A stretch of 14,680 nt of DNA, taken from assembly GCA_022705265.1 (NCBI GenBank), contig JAKJEU010000012.1, positions 1-14,680 on the forward strand, read 5' to 3'. The notes beneath the pieces are model-generated. The model was not told the origin of the DNA. It saw only the letters and a list, made by a program, of their open reading frames with translations, and did not search any database. This stretch comes from Pseudomonadota bacterium. Lineage in GTDB: Bacteria > Pseudomonadota > Alphaproteobacteria > JAKJEU01. Made by a program: the position numbers and the translations under genes. Below, piece by piece: positions 6,531-13,258 of the stretch (its first letter is position 1; each line of letters begins with the position of its first letter).

Positions 6531-6559
6531 ATGTTATGAGCATATGTTCATAATGTCAA
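6531..6559 (-). promoter_or_regulatory. Promoter of the DUF134/MinD/NifX operon
   Basis: The minus strand shows a perfect TTGACA (-35, 6554-6559), exactly 17 bases of spacer, and TAACAT (-10, 6531-6536, four of six consensus bases). Transcription would begin near 6524, leaving about 30 bases before the ATG at 6493. The spacer is filled by a palindrome, listed separately. Confidence 0.75.
6534..6553 (-). promoter_or_regulatory. 20-bp palindromic operator between -35 and -10
   Basis: TTATGAGCAT followed by ATGTTCATAA is a nearly perfect inverted repeat (nine of ten positions pair, the tenth is a G-T type mismatch) with CATATG at its centre. It fills the spacer and enters the -10, so a bound dimer would block RNA polymerase. 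The neighbouring DUF134-NifX regulator is the obvious candidate binder; this is inference. Confidence 0.7.
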
Positions 6560-6563
6560 GCAT

Positions 6564-6601
6564 AAAAAAAGCACCTTAAAATAATAAACTTTAAAGTGCT
6601 T
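6564..6601 (-). terminator. Rho-independent terminator of the HExxH-protein gene
   Basis: A 12-bp stem with one mismatch (6569-6580 against 6590-6601) and a 9-base loop is followed on the minus strand by seven T residues. It begins six bases after the stop codon of the gene ending at 6608 and insulates the operon promoter at 6531-6559 from read-through. Confidence 0.88.
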
Positions 6602-6607
6602 AATGTT

Positions 6608-8296
6608 TTATCGTTTTACTTTTCTTGAATTTAACGCTTGTTTCATAATGTCGCTGTTAAACTTTGCGGTTGCATTTCTTAAAACTCTTTGATTATTTTT
6701 GAAAATGTTATGCATAGTTGGTGGCGCGATATTTTCGCTGTCATATTTTATATCGTCATTAATTGGTTTAGGAACATAATCAGGATTTGATTTTATATAT
6801 TCTTCTGCCTTTTTTGCCATTAAATGAGAATATTTAGAATATTTTAAGCTGGCTTTGAACTTGCTTATGGTTTGGTCGGTTATTTTTCCTGATTTAATGT
6901 CTTGTAATACGGGAATAATGTTTTTGACATACCTAAGCTTAACGGCCATATAATAATCAACCGCATTTTTTCCCTCAATTTGTTCAAAAAACAAAGGCTC
7001 TTTAATAGATTTATAATAATCATTAAAAGCATAATCTGATTTTAAATTATTTTTTTGTCCTAACAATTTTCTTAAATTTTCAATGTTTTTTTCCATGTTA
7101 GAGCTGTTTTGAGTTATTTCCTTTGTCGTTTCAACATAAGCATTCAAAAAAGCCATGTCATAAGAAATATCTTGTTTCAAAGACTTGTCAAGATTTGCAA
7201 AAAGTTTTGAATTTATATTTTCTTTATTTGCATTCTTTGTTTCTGTATCATTTTTTACAGCGGTAAAAGAAGCAATTTTGAGGTTTTTCATACTTTGGTT
7301 CAAAGCATCGGAAATCTCATCAGGGACATTTTTATCCAAAATTCCTTTTATAAAAGAATCGCATTTTTCTTTTGGTAAGGATTTTGACAAAGTTATTGTT
7401 TTTGCCATTTCGATTATTGCTTTGTCATCAAGATTTTCAAAAGATTTTTTGTCTTCTTTATATGTTTTTAAAACCTCGTTAATAGCAGGGGAGGTATAAT
7501 ATTTAACCGCAGTTTCAGCATCGTCCTTGGATACTTTATCAATATTAGTTACCATTTTATACGAATCTTCGATAAAACCATTGTTACGATAGTCTGACAT
7601 ATACCCAATTAATTCAGGATTATCATTCATAGTAAGAAATTTAATCGAAGCATAAGTGTCAGCAAAGACTTCTGATTGATGTTCATTTAAAAAATCAGTG
7701 TTTTTTTCGTCATTAAAGCAAGGATCAAGCCTGTGTCCATTTTCGTGTAATAAAATGAATTCAGAAATTTGATGAGGTTCAATTTTTTGGTTTAACCCTT
7801 CTTTTTCGATTAAAAAAGGTTCGATTCTTGAAAGACTTACAAAACAAATTTCCTTATCGCCCATGGTTTTATGTTCGCAATAATTGTCATCAATTATATC
7901 GCCATTGTTTTCTGGTAATATTGAAGGATTATAATCTTGATATTGTTCTTTGCCGATTTCATAAAGTGATTTTACCCGTGCATCAAACCCTAAATGAGCT
8001 TTTTCATTGAAAACCAAAGCGTCTTCATGGTCAAGATTTAAAACAATGAGCTTCTTTTTACCATCTTCATCATTTGATTTACGGATATAATCAAAATATT
8101 TTTTAATCATAGAATGATTAGAACCGCTTCCATATCCTTTGCTTATTTGCTCCATCACAAAAGCATCGTCAAGTTCTTGTTTTTTTAAAAGATAGTCATA
8201 TTCAGGTAAGATGCCAAAACAACAAGAGCTTGATAAATCAACGGGTTTATCAGAGCCAGATTTGAAAACCGATATTTTTCCACCAAAAAAAGACAT
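6608..8296 (-). CDS. Large protein with a putative zinc metallopeptidase motif, 562 aa
   Basis: I do not recognise a named family. Residues 180-188 read FILLHENGH, a hydrophobic helix with HExxH (His 184, Glu 185, His 188), followed about 20 residues later by SEVFADTYA, whose Glu 209 would be the third zinc ligand of a gluzincin-type site (ExxAD-like). This supports a zinc peptidase fold, but flanking residues give no family. The N-terminus MSFFGGKISVFKSGSDKPVD lacks a signal peptide and there are no transmembrane segments. The C-terminal 300 residues are charged, Lys/Asn-rich and look helical. A Cys pair (SSSCCFG) lies near residue 25. It has its own terminator and no co-directional partner within 100 bases upstream. 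It could be a cytoplasmic protease or an exported effector; the sequence does not decide. Confidence 0.8.
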   Translation of the reverse strand: MSFFGGKISVFKSGSDKPVDLSSSCCFGILPEYDYLLKKQELDDAFVMEQISKGYGSGSNHSMIKKYFDYIRKSNDEDGKKKLIVLNLDHEDALVFNEKAHLGFDARVKSLYEIGKEQYQDYNPSILPENNGDIIDDNYCEHKTMGDKEICFVSLSRIEPFLIEKEGLNQKIEPHQISEFILLHENGHRLDPCFNDEKNTDFLNEHQSEVFADTYASIKFLTMNDNPELIGYMSDYRNNGFIEDSYKMVTNIDKVSKDDAETAVKYYTSPAINEVLKTYKEDKKSFENLDDKAIIEMAKTITLSKSLPKEKCDSFIKGILDKNVPDEISDALNQSMKNLKIASFTAVKNDTETKNANKENINSKLFANLDKSLKQDISYDMAFLNAYVETTKEITQNSSNMEKNIENLRKLLGQKNNLKSDYAFNDYYKSIKEPLFFEQIEGKNAVDYYMAVKLRYVKNIIPVLQDIKSGKITDQTISKFKASLKYSKYSHLMAKKAEEYIKSNPDYVPKPINDDIKYDSENIAPPTMHNIFKNNQRVLRNATAKFNSDIMKQALNSRKVKR

Positions 8297-8317
8297 TTTT
8301 TCTCTCTAATAATTAAT

Positions 8318-8358
8318 AAAAGCAACATAGGTCATTATAAATGATTCTTGTTGCTTTT
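8318..8358 (-). terminator. Long hairpin, probable terminator of the 82-aa membrane protein gene
   Basis: Ten perfect pairs (8318-8327 against 8349-8358), a 4x4 internal loop, then five more pairs (8332-8336 against 8340-8344) around a 3-base loop. On the minus strand it ends in TTTTATTAATT. It lies 47 bases past the stop at 8406 and just before the HExxH-protein gene, whose start is at 8296. Confidence 0.6.
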
Positions 8359-8405
8359 ACAACTTTATTTGCCAAAATTACCAATAATAGACAAAATAAA
8401 ATAAT

Positions 8406-8654
8406 TTAGTATCTTTTTTCGACATGACCTTTTGCGATAAAAAGGCTAAAAAGGACTACGGCAATTACTTCTAAAACCATTGGGTAATCAGTTTCTAAAT
8501 TAAGACCTTTTTGTTCTCTGTCAAAAAAGCCGTTTCCCCAAAGTATCAAACAAATTGCACCAATTTGAGCAATAACATATATCCAACCTTCAATGGATAC
8601 AGGCACCCAAGTTCTGTAATTATATGCTATAAACCATGTTTTCTTTTCAGGCAT
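8406..8654 (-). CDS. Small two-helix membrane protein, 82 aa
   Basis: The product begins MPEKKTWFIAYNYRTWVPVSIEGW, then a hydrophobic helix (IYVIAQIGAICLILWG), a charged loop with DREQKG, a second helix (MVLEVIAVVLFSLFIAKG) and the end HVEKRY. It resembles, from memory, small proteobacterial inner-membrane proteins with a WF-x-Y-x(n)-P-x-x-x-x-GW start; no function is known to me. An in-frame extension upstream to 8786 would run into the tRNA gene and is rejected. The ATG at 8654 has AAGGAT about nine bases upstream. The gene lies 80 bases after the tRNA on the same strand and may be co-transcribed with it. Confidence 0.8.
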   Translation of the reverse strand: MPEKKTWFIAYNYRTWVPVSIEGWIYVIAQIGAICLILWGNGFFDREQKGLNLETDYPMVLEVIAVVLFSLFIAKGHVEKRY

Positions 8655-8734
8655 AACAAATATCCTTTTTATATTATAATAAGGATATAATTTTACCGCA
8701 TTTTTTAAAAAGTACAATATTTTTTTTAAAAAAG

Positions 8735-8808
8735 TGGCTGGGGAACCTGGAATCGAACCAAGATAAGCGGAATCAGAATCCGCCATTCTACCTTTAAATT
8801 ATTCCCCA
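8735..8808 (-). tRNA. tRNA-Gln (anticodon CUG), CCA encoded
   Basis: Read on the minus strand, the gene folds into a complete cloverleaf. The acceptor stem TGGGGAA/TTCCCCA is perfect. The D-arm has a 3-bp stem and the GG of the loop. The anticodon arm GCGGA/TCCGC has loop TTCTGAT, giving anticodon CTG (8774-8776). The variable loop is 4 bases, and the T-arm CTTGG/CCAGG has loop TTCGATT. The discriminator is G and the 3' CCA is genomic. C at the wobble position limits it to CAG codons, so a second tRNA-Gln(UUG) is expected elsewhere. Confidence 0.96.
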
Positions 8809-8825
8809 AAAGGTCGATGGATATA

Positions 8826-8854
8826 GATATAAAACTAAGTTTTATTTTTTGCAA
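8826..8854 (-). promoter_or_regulatory. Probable promoter of tRNA-Gln
   Basis: The minus strand has TTGCAA (8849-8854), a 17-base spacer and TATATC (8826-8831). The predicted start is about ten bases before the mature tRNA 5' end at 8808. Hexamers are only partly consensus. Confidence 0.45.
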
Positions 8855-8868
8855 TTAAAATTTAATAG

Positions 8869-8896
8869 TTTAAAAAATAATAAAAAGTGCTATTCT
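8869..8896 (+). promoter_or_regulatory. Candidate promoter for the Irr-like gene
   Basis: TTTAAA (8869-8874), 16 bases, then TATTCT (8891-8896) with an upstream TG (TGCTATTCT). A perfect TATAAT also occurs near 8914 but lacks a -35. In such AT-rich DNA these matches carry little weight. Confidence 0.3.
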
Positions 8897-8953
8897 GTAA
8901 AGATAATAATTATAATAAAATATGAAATAATGAAAAAAGGTTAAGATTAAGAA

Positions 8954-9364
8954 ATGTCAGAAAAAATTATTACTTTATTGAAAAAATTTGATATAAGGCC
9001 AACAAAACAAAGGGTTGCTTTGGCTAAGATTTTGTTTAAGGCTTCTGAAAATGTCCATATGTCAGCGGAAAAACTTTATAACGAAGCAACAAAAAATAAA
9101 ATAAATGTTTCTTTTGCAACTGTTTACAATACTTTGAATCAATTTACTGAATCGGGTTTGGTAAGAGAGGTTGTAATTGATAACAAAAAATCATATTTCG
9201 ATACAAATATTGGAAATCATCATCACATTGTTCATGAGCAAAGTGGTACATTAGAAGATGTTCCAATCGATGATAAAGTTGTTAAAGCGGTCGCTGAAAT
9301 TTTGGGAATTGATCCTTCTAAGAAAATAAAAAATCTTGATATTATTGTAAGGTTAGATGATTAA
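8954..9364 (+). CDS. Irr-like Fur-family transcriptional regulator, 136 aa
   Basis: A Fur-superfamily DNA-binding protein, closest in features to the alphaproteobacterial iron-response regulator Irr. The N-terminal winged helix runs over residues 1-75 (IRPTKQRVALAKILF, then VSFATVYNTLNQFTESGLV). The dimerisation and metal part holds SYFDTNIGNHHHIVHE, with His 89-91 and His 94; YFDTN-x-x-x-HHH is the Irr signature. There is no CxxC structural zinc site and no N-terminal Cys-Pro heme motif of the Bradyrhizobium type. Length is typical. The start has only a weak, distant AAAGG upstream, but an earlier ATG at 8931 is closed by a stop codon. The YqaA-type gene begins on the very next base after its stop. 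Irr proteins control iron and heme genes; the targets here are unknown. Confidence 0.88.
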   Translation: MSEKIITLLKKFDIRPTKQRVALAKILFKASENVHMSAEKLYNEATKNKINVSFATVYNTLNQFTESGLVREVVIDNKKSYFDTNIGNHHHIVHEQSGTLEDVPIDDKVVKAVAEILGIDPSKKIKNLDIIVRLDD

Positions 9365-9976
9365 GTGGTAAAAAAAATATATTCAAAATGGCATGCTTTA
9401 ATGAAAGCTTGTTATGATTATGCTTGCGAAATTTCGAAAAAAGACAATGCGGTTAAAATTTTAGCGGGGGTTTCATTTATCGAAAGTTCTATATTTCCGA
9501 TACCTCCTGATGTTTTTTTGATACCGATTGTTTTAAATAAAAGAGAAAAATATTTAAAAATCGCAACTGTTTGTACTTTGGCAAGTGTTTTTGGCGGAAT
9601 TTTGGGGTATTTTATTGGGTATTTTTTATTTGATTTAATTGCTGTTCCTGTGCTTAATTTTTATGATTACATGGATGCCTTTTTAAATTTTCGAAATTAT
9701 TACAATGAATATGGAATTTGGATAGTATTTTTTGCAGGAGTTACACCATTTCCTTATAAGGTTATTACGATTGCTTCTGGTGCTTTGGGGCTTTATTTGC
9801 CAATATTTATTGTGGCAAGTATGGTTTCAAGGGCTTTGAGGTTTTATTTTGTAAGTTTTCTTATTTATAAGTTTGGTGAAAAAGCAAAAGATTTCATTGA
9901 AAAACACCTTGGTTGGCTTTCGATTTTATTTTTTGTGATACTTTTTGCAAGCTTTTTGATTATAAAAATGTTATAA
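9365..9976 (+). CDS. YqaA-family (DedA/VTT superfamily) inner-membrane protein, 203 aa
   Basis: A polytopic membrane protein of the YqaA branch of the DedA/VTT superfamily, members of which are linked to lipid scrambling and envelope homeostasis; the exact role of YqaA is not known. Hallmarks are SFIESSIFPIPPDVFLIPIV (residues 37-56), the GGILGYFIGYFLF helix, and FFAGVTPFPYKVITIASG near residue 120, which is the re-entrant P-F-P-x-K signature. About five hydrophobic stretches are visible, the last at the C-terminus (LSILFFVILFASFLIIKML). It starts with GTG directly after the TAA of the Irr-like gene, with TAAGG 12 bases before it; an internal ATG at residue 13 is a weaker alternative. The pair is a tight operon. 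Confidence 0.88.
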   Translation: MVKKIYSKWHALMKACYDYACEISKKDNAVKILAGVSFIESSIFPIPPDVFLIPIVLNKREKYLKIATVCTLASVFGGILGYFIGYFLFDLIAVPVLNFYDYMDAFLNFRNYYNEYGIWIVFFAGVTPFPYKVITIASGALGLYLPIFIVASMVSRALRFYFVSFLIYKFGEKAKDFIEKHLGWLSILFFVILFASFLIIKML

Positions 9977-10025
9977 TATAACATATTTAAGTATGCCTTT
10001 AAGATGATTTTAAGGAGTTGATATT

Positions 10026-11042
10026 ATGTTTTATTGGATTGTTATTGTCTTTGCGATTGCCACTATGCTTGGGCTTAATTTAAGTAAAAAGGACGATTAT
10101 AAAGATGCTGTTTTAATGCCTAAAATTGAACCGATTATTTCACGGGCAATTACTCAACATCGTGCCGCTAATGATTATTTTAATGACTCTTATGAAGAAA
10201 GAGCTTCTGGAAATTTGTCTCAAAAGGTTTTAAAAGTTGGTGTAGTAATTCCTAATGCTAAGCTTGGAAGAAATCAACTTCAAAATTTTGCTCCACATGG
10301 ATTTATGTTTTTTGATACTGATATAAATGGTGTAACTTATAATGACAATTTAACGGATCCTGTTACAAGGATTATTTGTGCTGAAAGAGCATCAGGGGCA
10401 CCGACTAATTGTGATAATGCAATATTTAGAAATGTGTTATTACCATTGTCACCAGCAAACCCAGCTAAGATTGCATATCTTGTAACTTATATGCCTATTC
10501 CTGTTTTGTGGGATACGCCTTATTATCATAATATGATTGTGAACCAAATAAAAAGATTAAGTGATAATTCATTTTCTTATGGTATTGTTAAAGCTGTTCC
10601 TGCGGTTGATGCTACTAATTATAATAATGCAAGAAATAACACAAATATTCATAACACATATTCGGCTGGAATTCCTTTGGGTTCAACCAGAGCGATTTAT
10701 ACTGTTGTTGAAGAGTTTGATAGTTCGGGAAGAAACAATAGCGGTAATTCATTAACAGATGGTTCAAGAAGATTTGTGCCTGTATATAATTATGTTCCTG
10801 GTGTTATTGCTAGACTTGCTAAATTTGATTTTCCTTCAAGAGGTTGTGGTTTAGGTACAGCAAGTGATAGGCGAGATATTAACGGAATGCTTCTATTTTT
10901 CCAAAAACTTACTGATTTAGATGGTGAGATCGGAGATGTTAATGCTGGAAACATATTTATTCCATCATTGAATAATGAATTTTGCCCTTATAATGGCTCT
11001 GATGAAGATATTATTTTGAATAGTCCAAGAACTAATTTATAA
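10026..11042 (+). CDS. Unknown membrane-anchored protein with pilin-like layout, 338 aa
   Basis: I do not recognise a family with confidence. The N-terminus MFYWIVIVFAIATMLGLNLS is one hydrophobic helix with almost no leading charge. An amphipathic helix follows (YKDAVLMPKIEPIISRAITQHRAANDYF) and then a long Asn-, Asp- and Ser-rich region without further helices. This is the layout of a pseudopilin or PilM/PilV-like plasmid pilus protein: a membrane helix continuing into an exposed helix and a globular head. No prepilin peptidase site (G-F-T-x-x-E) is present. Three or four Cys (IICAE, TNCDN, RGCGL, EFCPY) could form disulfides, which fits export. AAGGAG lies eight bases before the ATG. The gap to the YqaA-type gene is about 50 bases, so co-transcription is possible. 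It ends at a strong shared terminator. Confidence 0.75.
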   Translation: MFYWIVIVFAIATMLGLNLSKKDDYKDAVLMPKIEPIISRAITQHRAANDYFNDSYEERASGNLSQKVLKVGVVIPNAKLGRNQLQNFAPHGFMFFDTDINGVTYNDNLTDPVTRIICAERASGAPTNCDNAIFRNVLLPLSPANPAKIAYLVTYMPIPVLWDTPYYHNMIVNQIKRLSDNSFSYGIVKAVPAVDATNYNNARNNTNIHNTYSAGIPLGSTRAIYTVVEEFDSSGRNNSGNSLTDGSRRFVPVYNYVPGVIARLAKFDFPSRGCGLGTASDRRDINGMLLFFQKLTDLDGEIGDVNAGNIFIPSLNNEFCPYNGSDEDIILNSPRTNL

Positions 11043-11063
11043 ATTTTTCATAATTTATGTAAT

Positions 11064-11096
11064 AAAAAAGAGGGGATTAAATTCCTCTCTTTTTTT
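11064..11096. terminator. Bidirectional terminator between convergent genes
   Basis: A stem of about 13 bp (11064-11076 against 11083-11095, one G-T wobble) with a 6-base loop has a T tract on one side and an A tract on the other. It lies 22 bases after the plus-strand stop at 11042 and 19 bases after the minus-strand stop at 11115, so it can serve both. Confidence 0.88.
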
Positions 11097-11114
11097 GCTT
11101 TATTAAGTCTTTGG

Positions 11115-11894
11115 TTAATCAAAAAGACGGTCAATTTCGTCTTGGCTGATGGCTTCAACGCCAGAGGTTGGACCATTTAACAATCTCGCATCGCCAGTTT
11201 TTTCTTCGGTAACATGGACTGCAAGCTCTGATATAACATCTTCGCCCCAAATTGTTATCATATTGCTTATTTTTTCATCAATAAATTTCAAGGCTTTTAC
11301 CGCTTTTGTGATTCGTTGCCCTGTTAAATCTTGGAAGTTACAGGATTCGTAAATTCCAACAACAAGTTCGGAAATATCATGAGCATGTTCCGACAAGCTT
11401 TTGTTATCGCCAGCCATAGCAATAACCGCAGAGGCGATATTATCAATTTTTTCAGCCTTATCCAAAATGTTTTGAGTCGCATCTTCGGTCGCCATAACAA
11501 TTTCATCAAGTTCAGAAGAAACGCTGTTAATTCTGTCCATACTTCTTGAAGCAGGGCTTAAAGCAGCAATTTCATTTTTCGTTTGGTTAATAGCATCAGA
11601 AAGTTGAGTTATTTCTGATTTAAGTTTGTTTGTCTCATTTTTGTATTTTTCAGTCTCTAACGCCGCTTTTTCAAGTTCAAGTCTTGCATTCAAAAGTTTA
11701 ACTTCGTCAATTTCATGGACAACTTTTTCGGTTGGAACATCTTTTCCATCACGAATATATTTTGCCAAAGCTTTAATATCTTGTCTTATCTCTCTTACCA
11801 TAAAAGCAACATCACCAGAGTCCTTTGCATCGACTTGGTTTAAGTTTTTTGACTTAATGAATGCTTTTTCAGCAGAAAAAAGTTTATTTTCCAT
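11115..11894 (-). CDS. cheZ: Chemotaxis protein phosphatase CheZ
   Basis: CheZ removes phosphate from CheY-P and so ends the signal to the flagellar motor. The diagnostic active-site segment CNFQDLTGQRITKAVKAL lies at residues 185-202; Asp 189 and Gln 193 correspond to the catalytic Asp and Gln of enteric CheZ. A long helical hairpin is predicted, with a coiled coil rich in Glu and Lys at about residues 60-112 and a second long helix at 120-215. The C-terminus ends SQDEIDRLFD, a CheY-P-docking peptide that looks strikingly like the FliM N-terminal peptide. The length of 259 residues is slightly above the usual. The ATG at 11894 has no strong ribosome binding site. No cheA, cheW or cheY lies beside it, so the gene is isolated from its pathway. 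Confidence 0.93.
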   Translation of the reverse strand: MENKLFSAEKAFIKSKNLNQVDAKDSGDVAFMVREIRQDIKALAKYIRDGKDVPTEKVVHEIDEVKLLNARLELEKAALETEKYKNETNKLKSEITQLSDAINQTKNEIAALSPASRSMDRINSVSSELDEIVMATEDATQNILDKAEKIDNIASAVIAMAGDNKSLSEHAHDISELVVGIYESCNFQDLTGQRITKAVKALKFIDEKISNMITIWGEDVISELAVHVTEEKTGDARLLNGPTSGVEAISQDEIDRLFD

Positions 11895-11983
11895 AAAAAT
11901 ACCGTTAACATATAAAAATTAATATTATTATATTATATTTAAAGCATATTTACATTAATTTCAAATGAAAACTGTAACAGGTT

Positions 11984-12475
11984 ATGGTAGATACAAAAAG
12001 ATTTTGTCGTTTAGTTTCTTTGCAAGAGGGAATGTATTCATATCTTGAGCCCGAACTTAAAAAGAGAGGGGTTAATTCTTTTACTCTTTTTTATATGTGG
12101 GAAGAGATTTTGGGAAAAGAGCTTTCGCAAAATATTTATTTTGTAAGAATATCTGAGGCAAGGAATAATAAAAGAACTTTACATCTTGCGACCTTTTCTG
12201 ATGCTTATGCCTTGGAACTTTCTTATAAAAAAGATATGATAATAAAACGAATAAATACAACACTTGGAATTGGCTTTATTTCGGATATTAAATTGATGGT
12301 CAGTGATTTTGAACAATTTAAGCCTATTTCTTCACGACTTGGTGAAAAAAAGGTTATAAAAAATCTTGACCAAAAGGATAAAAAAGAATTAAATGTGGAA
12401 ATTGAAAAAATCAAAAATGAAGACTTGAAAAATGCTCTTTATAATTTAAAAGCCTTGATTGATGGAGTTAACTAA
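11984..12475 (+). CDS. DUF721 (DciA-like) protein, 163 aa
   Basis: The product has the alphaproteobacterial DUF721 layout: RFCRLVSLQEGMYSYLEPELKKRG, then FTLFYMWEEILGKELSQN (the WEEILG segment matches the family's W-x-x-x-x-G), and later RTLHLATFSDAYALELSYKKDMIIKRINTTLG, the K-homology-like strand-helix unit found in DciA. DciA proteins help load the replicative helicase DnaB; for this branch that is inferred from family. In Alphaproteobacteria the gene typically sits before a DsbA-like gene, exactly as here: the next ATG follows its stop without a gap. The C-terminal 50 residues are charged and helical. The ribosome binding site is poor (AGG only two bases from ATG); a stop codon nine bases upstream excludes a longer frame. 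Confidence 0.82.
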   Translation: MVDTKRFCRLVSLQEGMYSYLEPELKKRGVNSFTLFYMWEEILGKELSQNIYFVRISEARNNKRTLHLATFSDAYALELSYKKDMIIKRINTTLGIGFISDIKLMVSDFEQFKPISSRLGEKKVIKNLDQKDKKELNVEIEKIKNEDLKNALYNLKALIDGVN

Positions 12476-13258
12476 ATGTTAAAAATAATAAAATCCCCTG
12501 TATCGTTGTTGGTATGTCTTTTTGCAATATTTGTTGCAAAATATTTTTTTGTTGGTGCAAATGCAAACCAAAATAGTTCAAAAGAAGAAGTTGTTGCTAT
12601 TAAAACTGTATCAAATGGTTCTTCTGCAATTGCAAAAGAAAACGAAGAAGAAGTTGTTTATGATTATGAAAAAATGTTTCCACCTGTTGATGAAATGGTA
12701 AAAGAAAAATCGGTTGGAAGTGATAATGCACCAGTTGTTTTGCAAGTATTTTCTGCATATACTTGCGGACATTGTGGACATTTCTTTGTTGATACTGTAC
12801 CTGAACTTTTGAAAAACGAAGTTAAGGAAGGAAAACTTAAAATTGTATTTGAAGAGCTTCCTTTTGATGTAAAAGCTTTAAGGGCATCTCTTGTTTCAAT
12901 TTGTTCTAAACCTGAAAATCGCATGGAAGTTTCTAAAATGATTTATGAAAATGCTATGGAATGGTATAATTTTGATAAAAATAAGTTTGTCGATTATATG
13001 GCAAGACACGAAGATTTAACAGGTCTTAATAAAGAAAAGATTAACGCTTGTCTTACTTACCCTGCGTTAAGGACTGCTTTAAGAAAAAAGGTCGAAGAAA
13101 AAAGCAAACCTCATGATATAACTTCAACTCCTACTCTTGTTTATCGTAAATCTATAAGGACTTATAAAGAAGCTGGTGCTGTTCCTTATGAAAGAGTAGC
13201 AGAGGTGGTGGATAAGCTTATTAAAAACGAAAATCCTTCTAAAGAGGGTGAAGAATAA
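12476..13258 (+). CDS. DsbA-like thioredoxin-fold disulfide oxidoreductase, membrane-anchored, 260 aa
   Basis: A periplasmic thiol-disulfide oxidoreductase. Residues 7-26 form a signal or anchor helix (SPVSLLVCLFAIFVAKYFFV), followed by a flexible Ser/Glu-rich linker to about residue 70. The thioredoxin fold then carries SAYTCGHCGHFF, active-site Cys 97 and 100 as CGHC, and the cis-Pro loop TSTPTLVY with Pro 219. The helical insertion between them is of the DsbA type. An extra Cys pair (SIC, NAC) lies in the insertion. No signal-peptidase site is obvious, so it may stay anchored. It starts immediately after the DUF721 stop and overlaps the FliJ-like gene. Its substrates are unknown; envelope or flagellar proteins are plausible. 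Confidence 0.9.
   Translation: MLKIIKSPVSLLVCLFAIFVAKYFFVGANANQNSSKEEVVAIKTVSNGSSAIAKENEEEVVYDYEKMFPPVDEMVKEKSVGSDNAPVVLQVFSAYTCGHCGHFFVDTVPELLKNEVKEGKLKIVFEELPFDVKALRASLVSICSKPENRMEVSKMIYENAMEWYNFDKNKFVDYMARHEDLTGLNKEKINACLTYPALRTALRKKVEEKSKPHDITSTPTLVYRKSIRTYKEAGAVPYERVAEVVDKLIKNENPSKEGEE

Noticed and set aside
6494..6532. Upstream ATG at 6532 for the DUF134-NifX regulator
   Set aside because: That ATG lies inside the -10 element, and DUF134 proteins typically begin MPRPR, which starts at 6493 behind AAGGAG.
8655..8786. Longer reading frame of the 82-aa membrane protein (44 extra residues)
   Set aside because: It runs through most of the tRNA-Gln gene; a good start with AAGGAT exists at 8654.
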